DNA of 64,000 nucleotides from Leptodontidium sp. MPI-SDFR-AT-0119 (Eukaryota; Ascomycota; Leotiomycetes; Helotiales; Leptodontidiaceae): positions 3,348,001 to 3,412,000 of the forward strand of contig JAHLEZ010000002.1 in NCBI GenBank assembly GCA_020726505.1, in the 5' to 3' direction. Positions 22,065 to 34,215 of this stretch are shown here, piece by piece. A program made the position numbers and the translations under genes. The notes beneath the pieces are model-generated. The model ran no database searches and was not told where the DNA came from. It saw nothing but the letters and a program-made list of their open reading frames with translations. Numbering within the stretch: the first letter of the stretch is position 1; each line of letters starts with the position of its first letter.

Positions 22065-22607
22065 ATGAGTGCGAGGTGGTCTTCTTGGATTGAAAATGGA
22101 ATGCAGCTCAACTCCTCCAACACCAACAAGTCTGAGAGATACCGCGAGTTCAATCATCGTGCCAAGATACCTTTTGGGGATTTTAAGTTTGATGTATTCC
22201 TGTTAACTTTAAATCTCGAAGAGGAACACGGTGAATGGCCGTCTTGGCGGCTGTGGCTTAATTCATTCGCAGCTGAGGATGAGCCAAGATTTCACGGACC
22301 GTGCTCGCCGTGCATCACTTTGTTATTCATGAGTTGTTGGAAGGGGCTTTCCCTTGATGTTTTGATGTGGGGAAAGAATTCATTGGAATTAAAGAAAGGA
22401 TTTTGTGTGCTTCGAAATATGGAACTTGTCAAGGGTCTATTACAGCTCCCTGGCAAGGTACATTGTGAAATATCCATGACCTCGGTGCAAGAATTGACAC
22501 CTACTGTCCTGAAACGGGTTGCTGAAGTCCAAGACAAGGTGATCTTGCCACTCCCTTGGCTTGTAGCTCCAAGCAATTCAGAGCGAAATCAGCTCATTCG
22601 GTCATGA
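22065..22607 (+). CDS. Hypothetical protein, 180 residues, single exon
   Basis: Not recognised. The frame is open from ATG 22065 to TGA 22605-22607 with normal residue composition, rich in Trp and Leu (EEEHGEWPSWRLWLNSF, MSCWKGLSLDVLMWGKNSLE) and no signal peptide or clear TM helix. It may be a remnant of a larger gene or an orphan. Confidence 0.4.
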   Translation: MSARWSSWIENGMQLNSSNTNKSERYREFNHRAKIPFGDFKFDVFLLTLNLEEEHGEWPSWRLWLNSFAAEDEPRFHGPCSPCITLLFMSCWKGLSLDVLMWGKNSLELKKGFCVLRNMELVKGLLQLPGKVHCEISMTSVQELTPTVLKRVAEVQDKVILPLPWLVAPSNSERNQLIRS

Positions 22608-23151
22608 CGCTACATAGGACTAGCTCACACTTCATCCGCATTTCGGTGTTAAAATTTGATTTAAAATCTATTCCAAGACATCATGATCAATTACAGAGGA
22701 GGTATTCCGCTATCAACTCCAAGAAATCCAAACAATGATATCCTCACTTGCCAAATATAACCAGCCGTGAGCTTAAAAGCAGGTGAGCGGAACGAACCCG
22801 ACACTAGCTCCAATCACCAAGGAACCAAGACTTTTTGGATTTACCGCGGGACACATCTGGACTCCTCTAAATCCAATCCGTTGAACCGGTCCGTCTGTCA
22901 AGACCTGACTGTCCTTGGCAACATGCTACGCCCAGTAACGAACGTGGGATTGTTTACATGGCGCCATATTGCCACGAGTTTGCCGTGGCTGTTGGAGCTG
23001 GATGCCCCACACCCCAGATTCCAAGAATTACCCCATCGTCCGGACCCAGATATTGAGACTGGGGATTATGTCTTAAGACAAGACTTCCCCAGACTTTCCT
23101 GGATCATCAACCTCCTCCTACCTCTCTTCTCTATCAAGTCATCAACTCAAA
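22608..23151. other. Probable promoter and leader of the MFS gene at 23152
   Basis: An overlapping frame (22767-23189) runs across the MFS start in another phase and looks like chance. No other feature seen. Confidence 0.35.
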
Positions 23152-24795
23152 ATGGAACACAAAATTCAGCCAGGGGGAACCCCAGATAGCAACTCTCTCA
23201 AACCAGAGTACAAAGAAGTCGAGAGCCCAAACAGTTCCAATGAAGAACTGGGTCCCCCAATCTTCGATACAGCTGCGACAAAACGATTACTGAGAAAGCT
23301 TGATTTTCGCCTGTTGCCTATCCTTGCTGTACTCTACCTGTAAGTCTCCTTCCACTACTCTCAACCATGCTAACCATTCAGACTGAGCTTTCTTGACCGA
23401 ACCAACATTGGAAATGCACGCCTTTTCGACCTCGAGAAGGATCTCGGCATGTCTGGAATAGACTACAATATCGCCCTAGCAATCTTCTTCCCAACATATG
23501 TCATTGCAGAGGTACCTTCAAACATGATGATCAAAAGACTCTCACCGAGTATTTGGTTGACTTTTATCATGGTTGCTTGGTCTGCTGTAGTTATTGGTAT
23601 GGGGTTCGTCACCAACTTTGGAGGTCTGCTTGCTGCAAGAGCTATTCTAGGTCTTGCCGAAGGCGGATTGTTCCCTGGTGTCTCTTATTACATCACCCTC
23701 TGGTATCCTCGTCATGAATGTGGCTTTCGTCTCGCGCTCTTCTTCTCTGCTGCGACAGCTGCAGGAGCTTTTGGAGGTTTATTGGCTGTTGCTATTGGAC
23801 AGATGGAAGATGTAGCCGGACGGCCCGGATGGTCATGGATCTTCATCATTGAAGGGATTTTGACTATTGTGGTTGCAGCTTTTGCGTATTGGATTATTGT
23901 TGATAACCCAAACTCGTGAGTATGTCTCCAGAAACTCCAGACTTCCAACTGACGATTATCAGTGCGAAATTCCTGAACGCAGAAGAGAAGCTCGAGATCG
24001 ACAGGAGATTAGTTCACGACAGGAGCGACCTTGCCGACGAATTCGATATGCGATACTTCTGGGATGCTGTCAAAGATTGGAAGATCTACGTCCACATGTT
24101 GATTACTATTGGCATCTATACTGCGGTGTATTCCTTCTCCCTCTTTCTCCCCACCATCATCAGAAACATGGGATACACGAATGTCCAGGCTCAACTCCTT
24201 TCCGTGCCGCCTTACGTTCTGGGGTGCATAGTCACCATTTGTGCTGGTTACTTCGCAGACAAGTTCAAGCAGCGTGCCATTTTCATGCTCGGCTTTTCCG
24301 CCACAGCAATTGTTGGATGGGTTATGCTTATCTCAACAACTATTCCAGGTGTTCAATATACTGGTACATTCTTGGCATGTGCAGGAATCTTCCCATGCGT
24401 TCCTCTCGGAGTGGCTTGGAATGGTAACAACATCGGTGGTAGTCTCAAACGAGGAGTTGGAATTGCTATGCATGTCGGAGCTGGAAATCTCGGAGGTGTA
24501 CTTGCGGCCTTCATCTACCTGCCGAAGGATAGACCTGAGTAAGAATCCCAAACCCCTCGTATTGAAGCAATGCTAACAGAACAGGTTCCACCAAGGACAT
24601 GGGATTTTGATCGGTGTCATCACCATGTCTTTCTGTTTGTCTACATTCATGAGATGGTGGTTGAAGAAAGAGAATGCTCGTAGGGACCAGTGGGCTACTG
24701 AGAACAATTTGTTCCCAGGTAGCTACACCCAGGAGCAAAAGCAATCGGAGAGAGCCAAGGGAGATTATGCGACGTTCTTCAGATACACGCTTTAG
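23152..24795 (+). CDS. MFS transporter, anion:cation symporter family (allantoate permease Dal5 type)
   Basis: Four exons give about 495 residues with 12 expected TM helices. The N-terminal cytoplasmic part ends in TKRLLRKLDFRLLPILAVLY. After intron 1 (23341-23382) comes SFLDRTNIGNARL, the hallmark of this family. Further family marks: YVIAEVPSNMMIKR, RAILGLAEGGLFPGVSYYI, LWYPRHE, GRPGWSWIFIIEG, and in the second half SLFLPTIIRNMGY and GVAWNGNNIGGSLKRGVGIA. The end is a hydrophilic tail with FFRYTL. Introns at about 23919-23961 and 24540-24585 have proper sites. Members carry allantoate, nicotinate, pantothenate, biotin or other carboxylates with protons across the plasma membrane. The substrate cannot be read from the sequence. 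Confidence 0.9.
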
Positions 24796-25168
24796 GATGG
24801 AAATAATCATAGACAGGTAGAATCAATTACATTGAGTCTGAATTGATTGCGCTAATGCATGGCGTGCAACTGTTGGCCTGTTTACTCTCCTTTCTCCTCG
24901 CTTAGCACCCCACATCTCATTTAGGAAATGATCGAGCTGCAGCCCTCTCGCAAGGCCTCGAACATCCTGAGAACCCGAAACATCTGACCATGGGCTAAAT
25001 TAAGCGAACCGGTAAGCTTCAAACGTTTGAAACATCGAGGATGAGGATATACTAACTTGAAACAATTCTGACGGCGCACGTGCAGACGCTTGGGAGTGGG
25101 ATGAAAACCCATCAGACCAGTGCTAATCATCGCTTTCCAACATTCAACTTGCCAGCCAGACTTCTGCG
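24796..25168. other. Intergenic, nothing recognised
   Basis: Space between two plus-strand membrane protein genes. It probably holds the terminator of the MFS and the promoter of the acyltransferase. Confidence 0.3.
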
Positions 25169-26802
25169 ATGGATGACGAAAAATCGGAGATGCAGCACGA
25201 TGCTATTGAGTTGGAGATGGAACCATTGGTACATTTTCCGGACGTTGAAATTGGAACTGAGTCTCCCCGCTCGCTGAGAGCTAGCACGGGGCCGCGTGGA
25301 TTCATCTCAGTAATGGGCAGACGGTTTCTTTTCATCTTCCGCGATGCTGTGCGTGCCATTAATCGATCGATGAAGCCCGGAGAGGCAAAGACGGGTAGTG
25401 GGGGTCTGCTGGTGTTTATCTTCGGATTCACGACTTCTAGACATGATTCGTTACGGGAGACAGCATGGCTTGATGGATTACGAGGTGTGGCAGCGTTTCT
25501 GGTCATGGTGTACCGTAAGTTAGATGTCCTCTTCCTTCTTCAAATGCTAACTCCTCAGATTACCACCTGGATATGTTTGCTTTCACCACTGAAGCACCTT
25601 ACGGGGCTCCTAAAACCAGCCCATGGGAATTTTGGAGACTACCTTATCTCCGAATCATCTGGTGTTCGGGTCACACTCAAGTCGGCATCTTCTTCGTTCT
25701 GTCAGGCTTCGTTCTATCCTGGTCAAGCCTTTCTTCGATCCGTGAAGGACGACATGAGAAATTCTCACTCTCACTGAGCTCTTCGGTTTTCAGACGCTGG
25801 ATGCGACTATTCGTGCCCTGCTTTCTAATTGGAATCCTCTCGCTCGTACAGTTCTACGCTGGTCTGATAGATTTACCCATGACCCGGCAGAACACCTTCC
25901 TAGCCCAGCTCATAGATTACATTTGGGAATCCGAACGATTTGCAAACCCCTTTCAATTAGAGCGTACAGGCTTCGATGTTTTCCACAAGTACAATAATAC
26001 CATGTGGACAATGCCTGTTGAGTGGGCAGGGTCGCTGGCTGTCTTCCTGGTACTGCTGATGGTCAGTCGGATCCGGAGCTACACCAAGAGAACCATCATA
26101 TTGGTCACCATACCCGCCTACTGCTGTTTATCAGCAAAATGGAACTACTGGCTATTCACCACCGGAATCCTCCTCGCGGATTACGTCAAGCAAGCTGGTG
26201 GTTTCGAGCAGCTTTCCGATCGAATGAGTCGCCACTCACGCATCTTTTGGATTCTTATTCTACTCCTAGGCGGTTGGTTAGGTGGCATCCCACAGCAAAG
26301 AGACTGGTACGAGCGTCCCGGATATGAGTGGACCGACAAGCTTATTCCAAAGAACTGGAAAGATATCGAAGGAGGCAGTCGATTCCTCTGGTGCTGGTCA
26401 GGAATCATGATAATTTGGGGGTCTTCTCACTTTGCTACCATTCGACATTTCTTCGAACGACCTTCTTGCAGATACTTGGGGAAGATTAGCTTCATGCTTT
26501 ATCTCACTCATCGTATGATTGGAACCATTGTAGGCTACTGGATTCGGAAGCAGTTTGCCAATGCTCTCGGTACGCCTTACATCTCGCCAGAAAAGCCGGA
26601 CGTGGAGTTAATGGTGATCAGGGGGGTTTTCTTGAATGTATTTGTGTATCTTGTAGACTGGGCATGCATGCTTCCCTTGGCTTTGGCGTTGGCGAACTGG
26701 AGTACGATCTTGGTTGATGAGCCGAGTGTGAGGTTTGCGAAGTGGGTGGACGATATATTTGTTAGTGGGGGCACGCTTGATCCTGAGCCACGAGCAGCAT
26801 GA
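25169..26802 (+). CDS. Membrane acyltransferase, acyltransferase 3 family
   Basis: Two exons with one intron (about 25513-25558). The first 90 residues are cytoplasmic and acidic. Next come WLDGLRGVAAFLVM, the His-containing YHLDMFAF and GHTQVGIFFVLSGFVLSWSS, the standard beginning of Acyl_transf_3 proteins. About ten TM segments follow, with MWTMPVEWAGSLAVFLVLL, LFTTGILLADY, WILILLLGGWLGG and CRYLGKISFMLYLTHRMI. Roughly 525 residues, complete. These enzymes transfer acyl groups onto sugars, lipids or secondary metabolites. The Arg-rich FRRWMRLFVPCF segment is typical. The acceptor is unknown. Confidence 0.88.
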
Positions 26803-27505
26803 TGTTGTAGATAGGATGCCGAATTTCTGAAATAAATGTGAGTCAATACACTAAGCGAAGGCTCACAGGGGAGTAGGGGTAGCGAGATTCACCGATCTCA
26901 GAATTGGCCATTATATTGTAAATCGCCTACTCTACGGTGAATTACTCAATATCTTTGCGGAAGCTAGAACTCTTCCAGTAGTTTTGACAGCTGGCCGTAG
27001 CTAAAGAAGTCACTAAAGTGTATTGGTGGTTGATAAAGAACAGCAACGTCCGGATTTGTTGATTGTAGCGATTCGAGGTTAAACCTTGTATAACCTGCAA
27101 GTATTATTTACTGATATTATATCGGGATTTGCGAAGATTAATACAAAGTTTTCAAGGGCAAGGCTTGAAAATTAATTTACGAACTCTGTTTCGACTGCCT
27201 CCAGTCCTTTTAGTTAGCGAGAAGGGCTTGCACTAACCTGGGCTGGTCACCGCCTCCACTTTCCCCTCCTTCCCTCTCTCCGCGCGATCGGCTCGATAGT
27301 TCTTTCTCAAGAGAGTCATAGGCTCTACTCTACTTGATACCTACCCCCCTTTGATCTTCATCTACCCGTGTACCGTGTCGCAACATCTTGTAAAAGATTT
27401 TGCGGCTGACTTCTTGGCACCCTACTCAATACTGTGGACAAGGCTACAAGCACTTGGAGACCAGCATCCCATCTCCAGGCGCCTCAACATCCCCACTTCA
27501 TCGAG
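26803..27505. other. Intergenic, nothing recognised
   Basis: AT-rich up to 27170, then pyrimidine-rich toward the next gene. Upstream ATGs at 27434 and 27351 are probably leader sequence of that gene. Confidence 0.3.
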
Positions 27506-28625
27506 ATGTCTTTACCTCAACCTCCCAAGCAACTTGTTCATACTCTCCCAAACGGAAAAACCGTTTGCTTCGATCACCATCTTAGGAGATGCGATTTCTG
27601 CACGGTGGATTTTTCTTTCGAATCCGACGAGGATGACGAGGATGAACTTGGCTATTACGGATCTGATGGATCTGATGCCCTGGATGATAGATATGACTTT
27701 GAAGATGAGGAGGAGGAAAATGAGGATCGTGTCTTCATTCTGGGCGGATCTGCGGCAAGATTTACTCCACAGTGGGATGAACAAGTTCTTGGACCAGCAA
27801 ACATCTCACAAATTCGACAAGACGATGAGAACCCTCCAAAGCCTCTACCACTTTCGAGCCTCAGTACCCACTACTGTACTACCTGTCAGCTCACTTGGCT
27901 AGTTGGAGAGAAAGGAGAAGAAGCTGCCAAAAGTCATCCATCCCATCACAGTTACTCTCATATCTACGCAGGTACAAGTCGGTCGCTACTTGTATTTACC
28001 GATGGTGCCTGCTCTGGCAATGGAGCTCCTGGTGCACGGGTTGGCATGGGTGTATTCTTCGGTCCTGGCTCCAAGTTCAACTTGGCAGAGCGTCTCACTA
28101 TATCTGGAAATCCAACAAGCCAAAAGGCCGAACTCGAAGCTGTGGCTAGCGCTATGGAGACTATTCGAACCACGATTCTGCCTGATCGTCGAGGTATTGT
28201 CCTAGGCTCCAAGGGCGGTCACAACCCTCGAGCTGTGTTTGATGTCATGCACATGAGACTCATCATTGTTACGGACTCAAGTATGTTCTCCCCCGAACCG
28301 GCCATTACTCCACTGACCTTTCACAGGCTACATTGTTGAGGGCATGTGTAAGCATATGAGTAACTGGAAGAAGAACACACAAGGTGTGCTGGTCAACAAG
28401 GATGGAAAATTGGTTGAAAATTCTCAGGCATTCTTACGACTGCAGAGCGAGGTAGAGAAGTTGAGTATGGTCGGGGTCCAGGTTGCCTATTACCATGTGG
28501 GAAGACAAGAGAACAAAGAAGCAGATGGACTTGCTAAGGCGAGTATTATGGGAGATGTACTTGGTCGTCAAGACCGGTTTCCGGCCACGGGTTTCTCTGA
28601 GAGTTTCCATTACAATGTTAATTAA
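27506..28625 (+). CDS. RNase H-fold protein with Cys-pair N-terminal region
   Basis: Two exons (intron 28281-28326) give about 357 residues. The N-terminus has CFDHHLRRCDFC, then a very acidic linker (residues about 40-80), then HYCTTCQLTW. These two Cys pairs plus nearby His could bind zinc. The RNase H fold follows: LLVFTDGACSGNGAPGARVG (first catalytic Asp), SQKAELEAVASAME (catalytic Glu), IIVTDSSYIVEGM (Asp), YYHVGRQENKEADGLAKASI (last Asp). All four acidic residues are present, so cleavage of RNA in RNA:DNA hybrids is plausible. The ATG at 27506 was chosen because upstream in-frame sequence lacks protein character. No mitochondrial presequence is obvious. Confidence 0.85.
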
Positions 28626-29439
28626 TATTTTCTGGCGCGATTTTGGACGACTGCTAGGAAAGGCAAGCTTTCAGAAACGCCAGCGAAGCCCCTTTATGCA
28701 TGTTTCTGTCCGAGTTTTTAGCTCACATAGTTGATAGGAGGTTGAGGGTTTGCAGCAATCAGAGATCACTTTACCACTTCCTATCCCAGCTATGGTAATC
28801 TTACAAGTCAATATACTTATGCGCTGGCCGAAAGACCACCGCCTGCCGATCTCACAGATTTTCTAGAACTGCGGCTATGATGTAACTTGAGAAATGACTA
28901 ACCATACATCAATTGGCTCATGAACGTTTATTGTGGGTTCCACCTCGTGTTAACAATTCTGCCAAGGCTCGCTTGGTGCTGAATGGGGGTCACCAACAAC
29001 ATTCTGCGAATCTGGTCTGTGACAGTGACAGCTTTAGCAACGCCTTCATAATCCCTGGAGAAAAAAATAAGGTCATTGAACTGATATTGGCCTCAAAAGT
29101 TGATTACCCATCTCTCAGCTCGGCTGACATGATTGCACGGCTGTGGAAGCCGTCTCATAATTTCAATTAACCATATCTCAACCTATGTGAATGTCACAAT
29201 GCCGCCAGTTTAATTCAGAGTCTATTCACTCGATCCCCTTGAATTTCTTTCAATTTCATGTCAAGTTTCTCATCCAAATCAAAATCCTGACGCGAGATTA
29301 ATCTGCCACGCTGACCGCCTTGATAAGCTCCGATTAAGACTAGCGTCAAATTAATTTTGGCTCCACCACGAACTTTTCACAACTTCCTGCACCCGCGGTC
29401 TCAACTCGACATCCAGCAGCTTACATTTCCACCGACAAA
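28626..29439. other. Intergenic, nothing convincing
   Basis: One 85-codon frame (28913-29170) overlaps no known family. The last 100 bases lead into NHP2. Confidence 0.35.
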
Positions 29440-30165
29440 ATGGGCAAAGATAAATCCGAGAAGCGCGACAAGAAGGAGAAGAAGGAGAAGCGCAGTGAGA
29501 CAGATGGCGTCAAGAAATCCAAGAAGGACAAGAAATCCAAGCTCAATGGCGACAACATAGCTGCTGCGATCGAGGAAGTCATCAAGGCGGATGCAAAGTC
29601 ACCTGCAGCAGAGGAGAGTGCGCCGATGGTCGTGGATACTGTTGGAGATATTGCGATCAAGCCTGTTGGTGCTTTGGTGCCATTTGCGAACCCATTGGCA
29701 GATGAGAAGGTCACCAAGAAGGTTCTGAAGGGTGTGAAGAAAGGTATTTTCACCTATTGCAATTCTATGAATTGGTTCTGATCGGATTCTACAGCTGCCA
29801 AGAACAAGACACTCAAGCGCGGAGTCAAGGAGGTTGTCAAGGCCCTGCGAAAATCTCCTCAAGGTGCAGGAAATGTCGTCGTCCCAGGAATCGTCATTCT
29901 CGCAGCAGATATCTCTCCCATGGACGTCATCTCCCATATCCCAGTCCTTTGCGAAGACCATAACGTACCATACATCTTCGTGTCGAGTCGGGCGGAATTG
30001 GGCGCAGCTGGAAACACAAAACGACCAACAAGTGTAGTGATGGTCTCAGAGTCGAGAGTTGGTGCGAAGAAGGCTGAGAAGATTGAGGGTGATGAGGAGT
30101 TTGCAGAGGTCTACAAGGATTTGGTAAAGGTGGTTGAGAAGGAGTCAAGGAACGTGAGAGTATAG
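29440..30165 (+). CDS. NHP2: H/ACA ribonucleoprotein subunit NHP2
   Basis: A component of the box H/ACA snoRNP that pseudouridylates rRNA in the nucleolus. The N-terminus is a lysine/glutamate tail (KDKSEKRDKKEKKEKR) with nucleolar-targeting character. The L7Ae-type RNA-binding domain follows: ALVPFANPLADEKVTKKVLK, then after one intron (about 29742-29794) AAKNKTLKRGVKEVVKALRK, VVPGIVILAADISPMDVISH, PVLCEDHNVPYIFVSSRAEL and GAAGNTKRPTSVVMV. About 224 residues, slightly longer than yeast because of the basic tail. Complete. Confidence 0.95.
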
Positions 30166-30518
30166 TGGATTGATTCGTGCTGGATTACCTCTGCATTTGA
30201 TGGTTGCAGTGTGGGGTTTGGTGTATCATACAGCCTACATTTTGTGGGGTTTGCTTATGGAAGTGTCAATTGGCGTTAAAGGGCTGGATGGGAATTGAAA
30301 AGTCGAATGTCACAAAGCTGAATTGGTACATGGATGGGATTTGCATTGTTGAAGTCTCGCGAACGGCCTGAAGTCAGGCATCTAGCAGTATTTAGTTTCC
30401 ACCAGGTCTTTCTAGGCCGGTTCGGCATCAGTTTTTGCTCCCTCGTGAGCTGGGCAGTCGCAGTCGTCATCTGAGGGGTGCTGCCGAGGTGCTTGTGAAT
30501 TATCCTGGCCTGTCTGTC
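30166..30518. other. Intergenic between convergent genes
   Basis: Holds the 3' ends of NHP2 and the minus-strand gene at 30519. No feature seen. Confidence 0.3.
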
Positions 30519-31319
30519 CTAATTTCCTGGTTGCTTCTCAGCTGCAAGTCTATGCTGCTGTTCGGTCTGCGCTGAAAGCTTTGTCTGCTTCCCTCCCTGT
30601 GGTTCCGGGCCAAACAGAGCATACCACTCCCTAAAGTCATTATCCTTATTATTCCGGTTCTTGAGCTTCAGATACACTTCTTCCACCTTCAGAAGCAGGC
30701 ATTCAGGACAAATAGTGCCAGAACACTCACGACATCCCCTGAAATTCGAGATCGTACGTGGTCCTGGACCTGCCTTTGTATCCACACCAATATTATCCTC
30801 CAGCATGGTCCGTACATACCGAAGACGCTGTTCCAATCTCATATTCTCTTCATGAAACATAGAGCTGCGATTCTGGATGATCTCCTCTGCTTTCTCAACC
30901 TGCTCTACCGTCGACTTCACGAATTTATTCCAGACCTTCTTTGCATCGCTGTAGGAGAAGATAAGCCAGATTAGGAGTTGTACATCGACTCTTGGGATGT
31001 CGTTTAAGATATCTGGGTTATCTTTCCAGCGGCCCACGTATGTGGAGAGATCTGTGAGGATGCTGACGAATCTGAAGTCGAGTTCTTCGGTGTGGAGAGC
31101 TTGGTTGATGTATGCGATGGTGGTAAAGTGATCTACGCCACTGTCGAGGAGGTCGTGGAGAACCAAGAGACGTTCTGCGGCACATTTGTCGCCTTCTCGA
31201 GCTATTCGCTGGTCAGTTGATGGTAGTTTTGATAAAAGCAGAGACCTCACTTCTCGTTTGTTGGGCAGTATGTCTGCAAATACTTGCTCGGTTCGGGATG
31301 GGTTTTCTGTAGCAGCCAT
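30519..31319 (-). CDS. Hypothetical protein with C-terminal Cys motif
   Basis: Not recognised. A single open frame from ATG 31317-31319 gives 266 residues, mostly helical and charged: AERLLVLHDLLDSGVDH, RLEQRLRYVRTMLEDNIGVD (probable coiled coil). It also has a compact Cys motif, GCRECSGTICPECLLLK (CxxC-x4-CxxC), which could bind zinc. The tail is polar and disordered. No TM segment or signal peptide. Confidence 0.65.
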   Translation of the reverse strand: MAATENPSRTEQVFADILPNKREVRSLLLSKLPSTDQRIAREGDKCAAERLLVLHDLLDSGVDHFTTIAYINQALHTEELDFRFVSILTDLSTYVGRWKDNPDILNDIPRVDVQLLIWLIFSYSDAKKVWNKFVKSTVEQVEKAEEIIQNRSSMFHEENMRLEQRLRYVRTMLEDNIGVDTKAGPGPRTISNFRGCRECSGTICPECLLLKVEEVYLKLKNRNNKDNDFREWYALFGPEPQGGKQTKLSAQTEQQHRLAAEKQPGN

Positions 31320-31638
31320 GTCTTCTAGAGGCAAGTTTGTTATTTAAATTTGCCTTGCTGAACAGTACTGAAATTCGAAGGCACTTGTAGAGGTTGATAG
31401 TACTTGTAGAGGTTGATCTGGTATGGCTTCAGGAATGGCGAAAGGGGAAGAAAGCTGGAGCTGGAGATCAATAGTCAATTCAGAACGAATAGCTGTGAAG
31501 AATCATGACACTGCAAACCTTTGCACCATTGGCCATTCAGAGCTTTCGTTGGAATCACAAGGACGAGTCAAATCACGACAGAAATCCGAAGCAAACCCAA
31601 GATGTGTGGTTAATTCCCTCTCATCTTCCTTCCCACAG

Positions 31639-33492
31639 TCATACTGTCCTCGATGTATCCCCAACCTGGTCCTCCTGGGATGGCGAAGTCTCAAATCCGC
31701 GAGCATTAGCCTCGTTATCCCGCTCCGTGGTTTCCTCGTCATCCGCCGTTATATCCCCATTCAGCTTCTTAGGATTGAAAGCAAACGATCCTTTGGGGAC
31801 AAATGTCGCCACTAGAATGATTCCTGCAATAACACTATATTGCACGCCTACACATCGTCGTTAGGTTTCTCTTCTTATTGTCTCAGCTTGACAAAACTTA
31901 CCAGCAACATATTTTACCGCTTCATGAACATCATTCCTCCTTTTATACACACCATCGATGTAACTACCCAACAACGGACTCATGATCGCGTACAATACGA
32001 TATAAGTCGAGTACAGACAACTCATGACTGCACTCAACGGACTGATACCGTCATATTCTCCTCCTGATCTTTCTTCTTCACCTTGTAGCTGGCTTTGAAC
32101 ATACGCAACTAGACTCACATCTCCAGCAGCCCAGCCAAAAGAGAGGGGCGTAAAAGCACCGGCTACAATCCATGCTTGGCTCATTTTCTGATCTGCAGGG
32201 CGCCAGAAGGCGAGGAACCATACAATAGAGAGCATGAGCGAGTCAAGTCGAATCCAGGGAAGTGGCGTATGGATCAGGGTCGTGAAGAGAAATACAAACA
32301 GAGCGCCAAGAAGTTCACCAAAGTTCGAGCCAGCTACCATGATTTGTGACCAAGCAGCGTCGCCTAGAAGTAGAAGTCAGCTTCTGCTTCACGAGCAAGA
32401 GAATCGGGTCAATTTTGACGCTGAGATGTAGGCCAGGGTCAAAGGTTCGCACTCACCAAGATATCTCTGAGCGATCACGGTCGAGATATTATTCTCCAAG
32501 AATCGATGACTATACAGTGCGAGACTGTAGCCAGGGAGAAGCCATATGTATCTTCGGGAGCTGATTAGGATTTTGATCCCTAGAGCAAGAGATTTGAAAA
32601 ACACCACGACTCCTTCCAACAGCCCCTCCAGAATAGCTCTGGTGACACTTCTCTTACTATCATTTTCAAGACTAGCTACCTCCAATCCCTTGATAATTTT
32701 GGGGGTGGGAGGTGCAGTAATGAGTCTCCAAACAATTGATGCCGCTGCAAGGAGGATAGGAGTAATAATAAACGACATGTTGTTTCCCAAGTACGGAATC
32801 AATACCAACGAGGTGGTAAGCGCTCCACCAGTACCAGATATCTCATAGAAGATATGTACGATCGAGTCCATACGTAGAAGCTTCTGAATATTACCACCAA
32901 CAATATCCTTTGCTATCACTCTCCGAATCGTCTCCACCATCCCATATGCCAAGCCCGTAAAGCAGTAAAACGGAATCATGACGTCTGTATTGTATGTGCC
33001 ATAATAATCAAGATCTTCCGTCGTATGCATCTTATCCCATCCTCGAGGCTTGATAGTTCCACCCGTCGAGGCATCCACGATCAATAGAACTGCAGTCAGA
33101 ACTCCAAATGCCAAGACCGCTCCTGAGATCACGGTCTTCGTAGGGTTCTTCCTTATTAATGGCGTCACGAGCATAGATCCAAGACATCGACAGGCCTGAT
33201 TTAATCCAGTGAGCAATCCAACCCTCTCGAAAGTCCTGGCTGGCTTTCCTGCAAGTCCAGCTTCGCGATCGTATCGACTCGTGGCGAGAGCAATCATGCT
33301 TCCATTGAAGGCTTCGATTCCGAATTTATAAAGCATTATTCCGAGGACATAGATTACGATATTGCGCTTCTCCTTCGAGGTGAAAATGGACCAGCTGTTG
33401 CTGATTGAATATTTGGTCTTCTTCTGGCTTTCGAGGTGGACGGTTTGGAGCGTCTCGGAGGAAGAGCCATATGGCTTATGGAGGTCTGCCAT
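31639..33492 (-). CDS. Major facilitator superfamily-like membrane transporter of unknown substrate
   Basis: Three exons (introns near 32365-32457 and 31844-31900) give about 570 residues. The start is MADLHKPYGSSSETLQTVHL, followed by IVIYVLGIMLYKFGIEAFNG and a string of hydrophobic segments (AVLAFGVLTAVLLIVDAS, FYEISGTGGALTTSLVLIPY, ITPILLAAASIVWRLI, GALFVFLFTTLIHTPLPW, STYIVLYAIMSPLLGSYI, VQYSVIAGIILVATFVP). The C-terminus is acidic and hydrophilic. The two-half layout with a central loop is MFS-like. No substrate motif was recognised. The upstream 31320-31638 gap holds nothing else. Confidence 0.7.
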
Positions 33493-34215
33493 TATGTAGA
33501 CAGATACGGAAGTATGGGTCGCCTCAACCCATTGAAATTGTGTTTTGACATAAAGTAGCAATCCGATGCTGTGTAGTTGCTACTTTCAATGAGACAGCGA
33601 CAATCGTTCAAATTGAACTTCGATAAGGCTTGGACGTCATTGAGGGTCCCGGCCTGAAACCAGTCTTAGGGGACCAAAGTTCCACCACATAGGAAAAACG
33701 GTAAAGACGAATTTGGTGGGAGTAGGTCTCGAACCAGGGTTAGCACGGTAGCCTCGGGTAAAATGCTGTCTGGAAATCGGCAGGTGTTCCGTAAGGGCGC
33801 ACTCGAACCCATAATTTTACAGGAGCATGTGTAGCAAAGGATCTTTGACTACTTCTAGTCTAAACCAAGCCTATAGGGTTGATAGTTGCAATGTGGAGAT
33901 TAAGCATGCCGGGTTCCCGCATTACCCATTACAACTCTACAATGACTTCATGCTGCTGACAATCAAAAAAATAAAATAATTAAAACACCGGCTTAACCCT
34001 TAAAAACTATAACTCTTTATCACGATTACTGGATCTAATCGGATAAGCCGAGCTAGTTAGAGACGATCTAATAGAATTTTAAGTTAAAGAAAGAAGAAGG
34101 GAAGAATCAAGGTGCGTTGCGTAGTAGAAATACACAATGGGTAGCGCTAGTAATCCCAGCGAGCCAAGTTGCCGAGATATCATATAGTCTGAGCCTCATA
34201 GAACTGTGATACTCT
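33493..34215. other. AT-rich intergenic island with tRNA B-box-like words
   Basis: On the minus strand GGTTCGAGACC (33726-33736) and GGGTTCGAGTGCG (about 33799-33811) resemble the tRNA/SINE B box and lie 75 bases apart. No cloverleaf can be folded: the T-stem does not pair. Otherwise AT-rich with no gene. Confidence 0.3.

Noticed and set aside
22767..23189. 140-codon plus-strand frame before the MFS gene
   Set aside because: It overlaps the MFS start in another phase and lies in its likely leader.
33726..33811. Minus-strand tRNA gene suggested by GGTTCGAGACC
   Set aside because: The five-base T-stem does not pair and no acceptor or anticodon stem fits.
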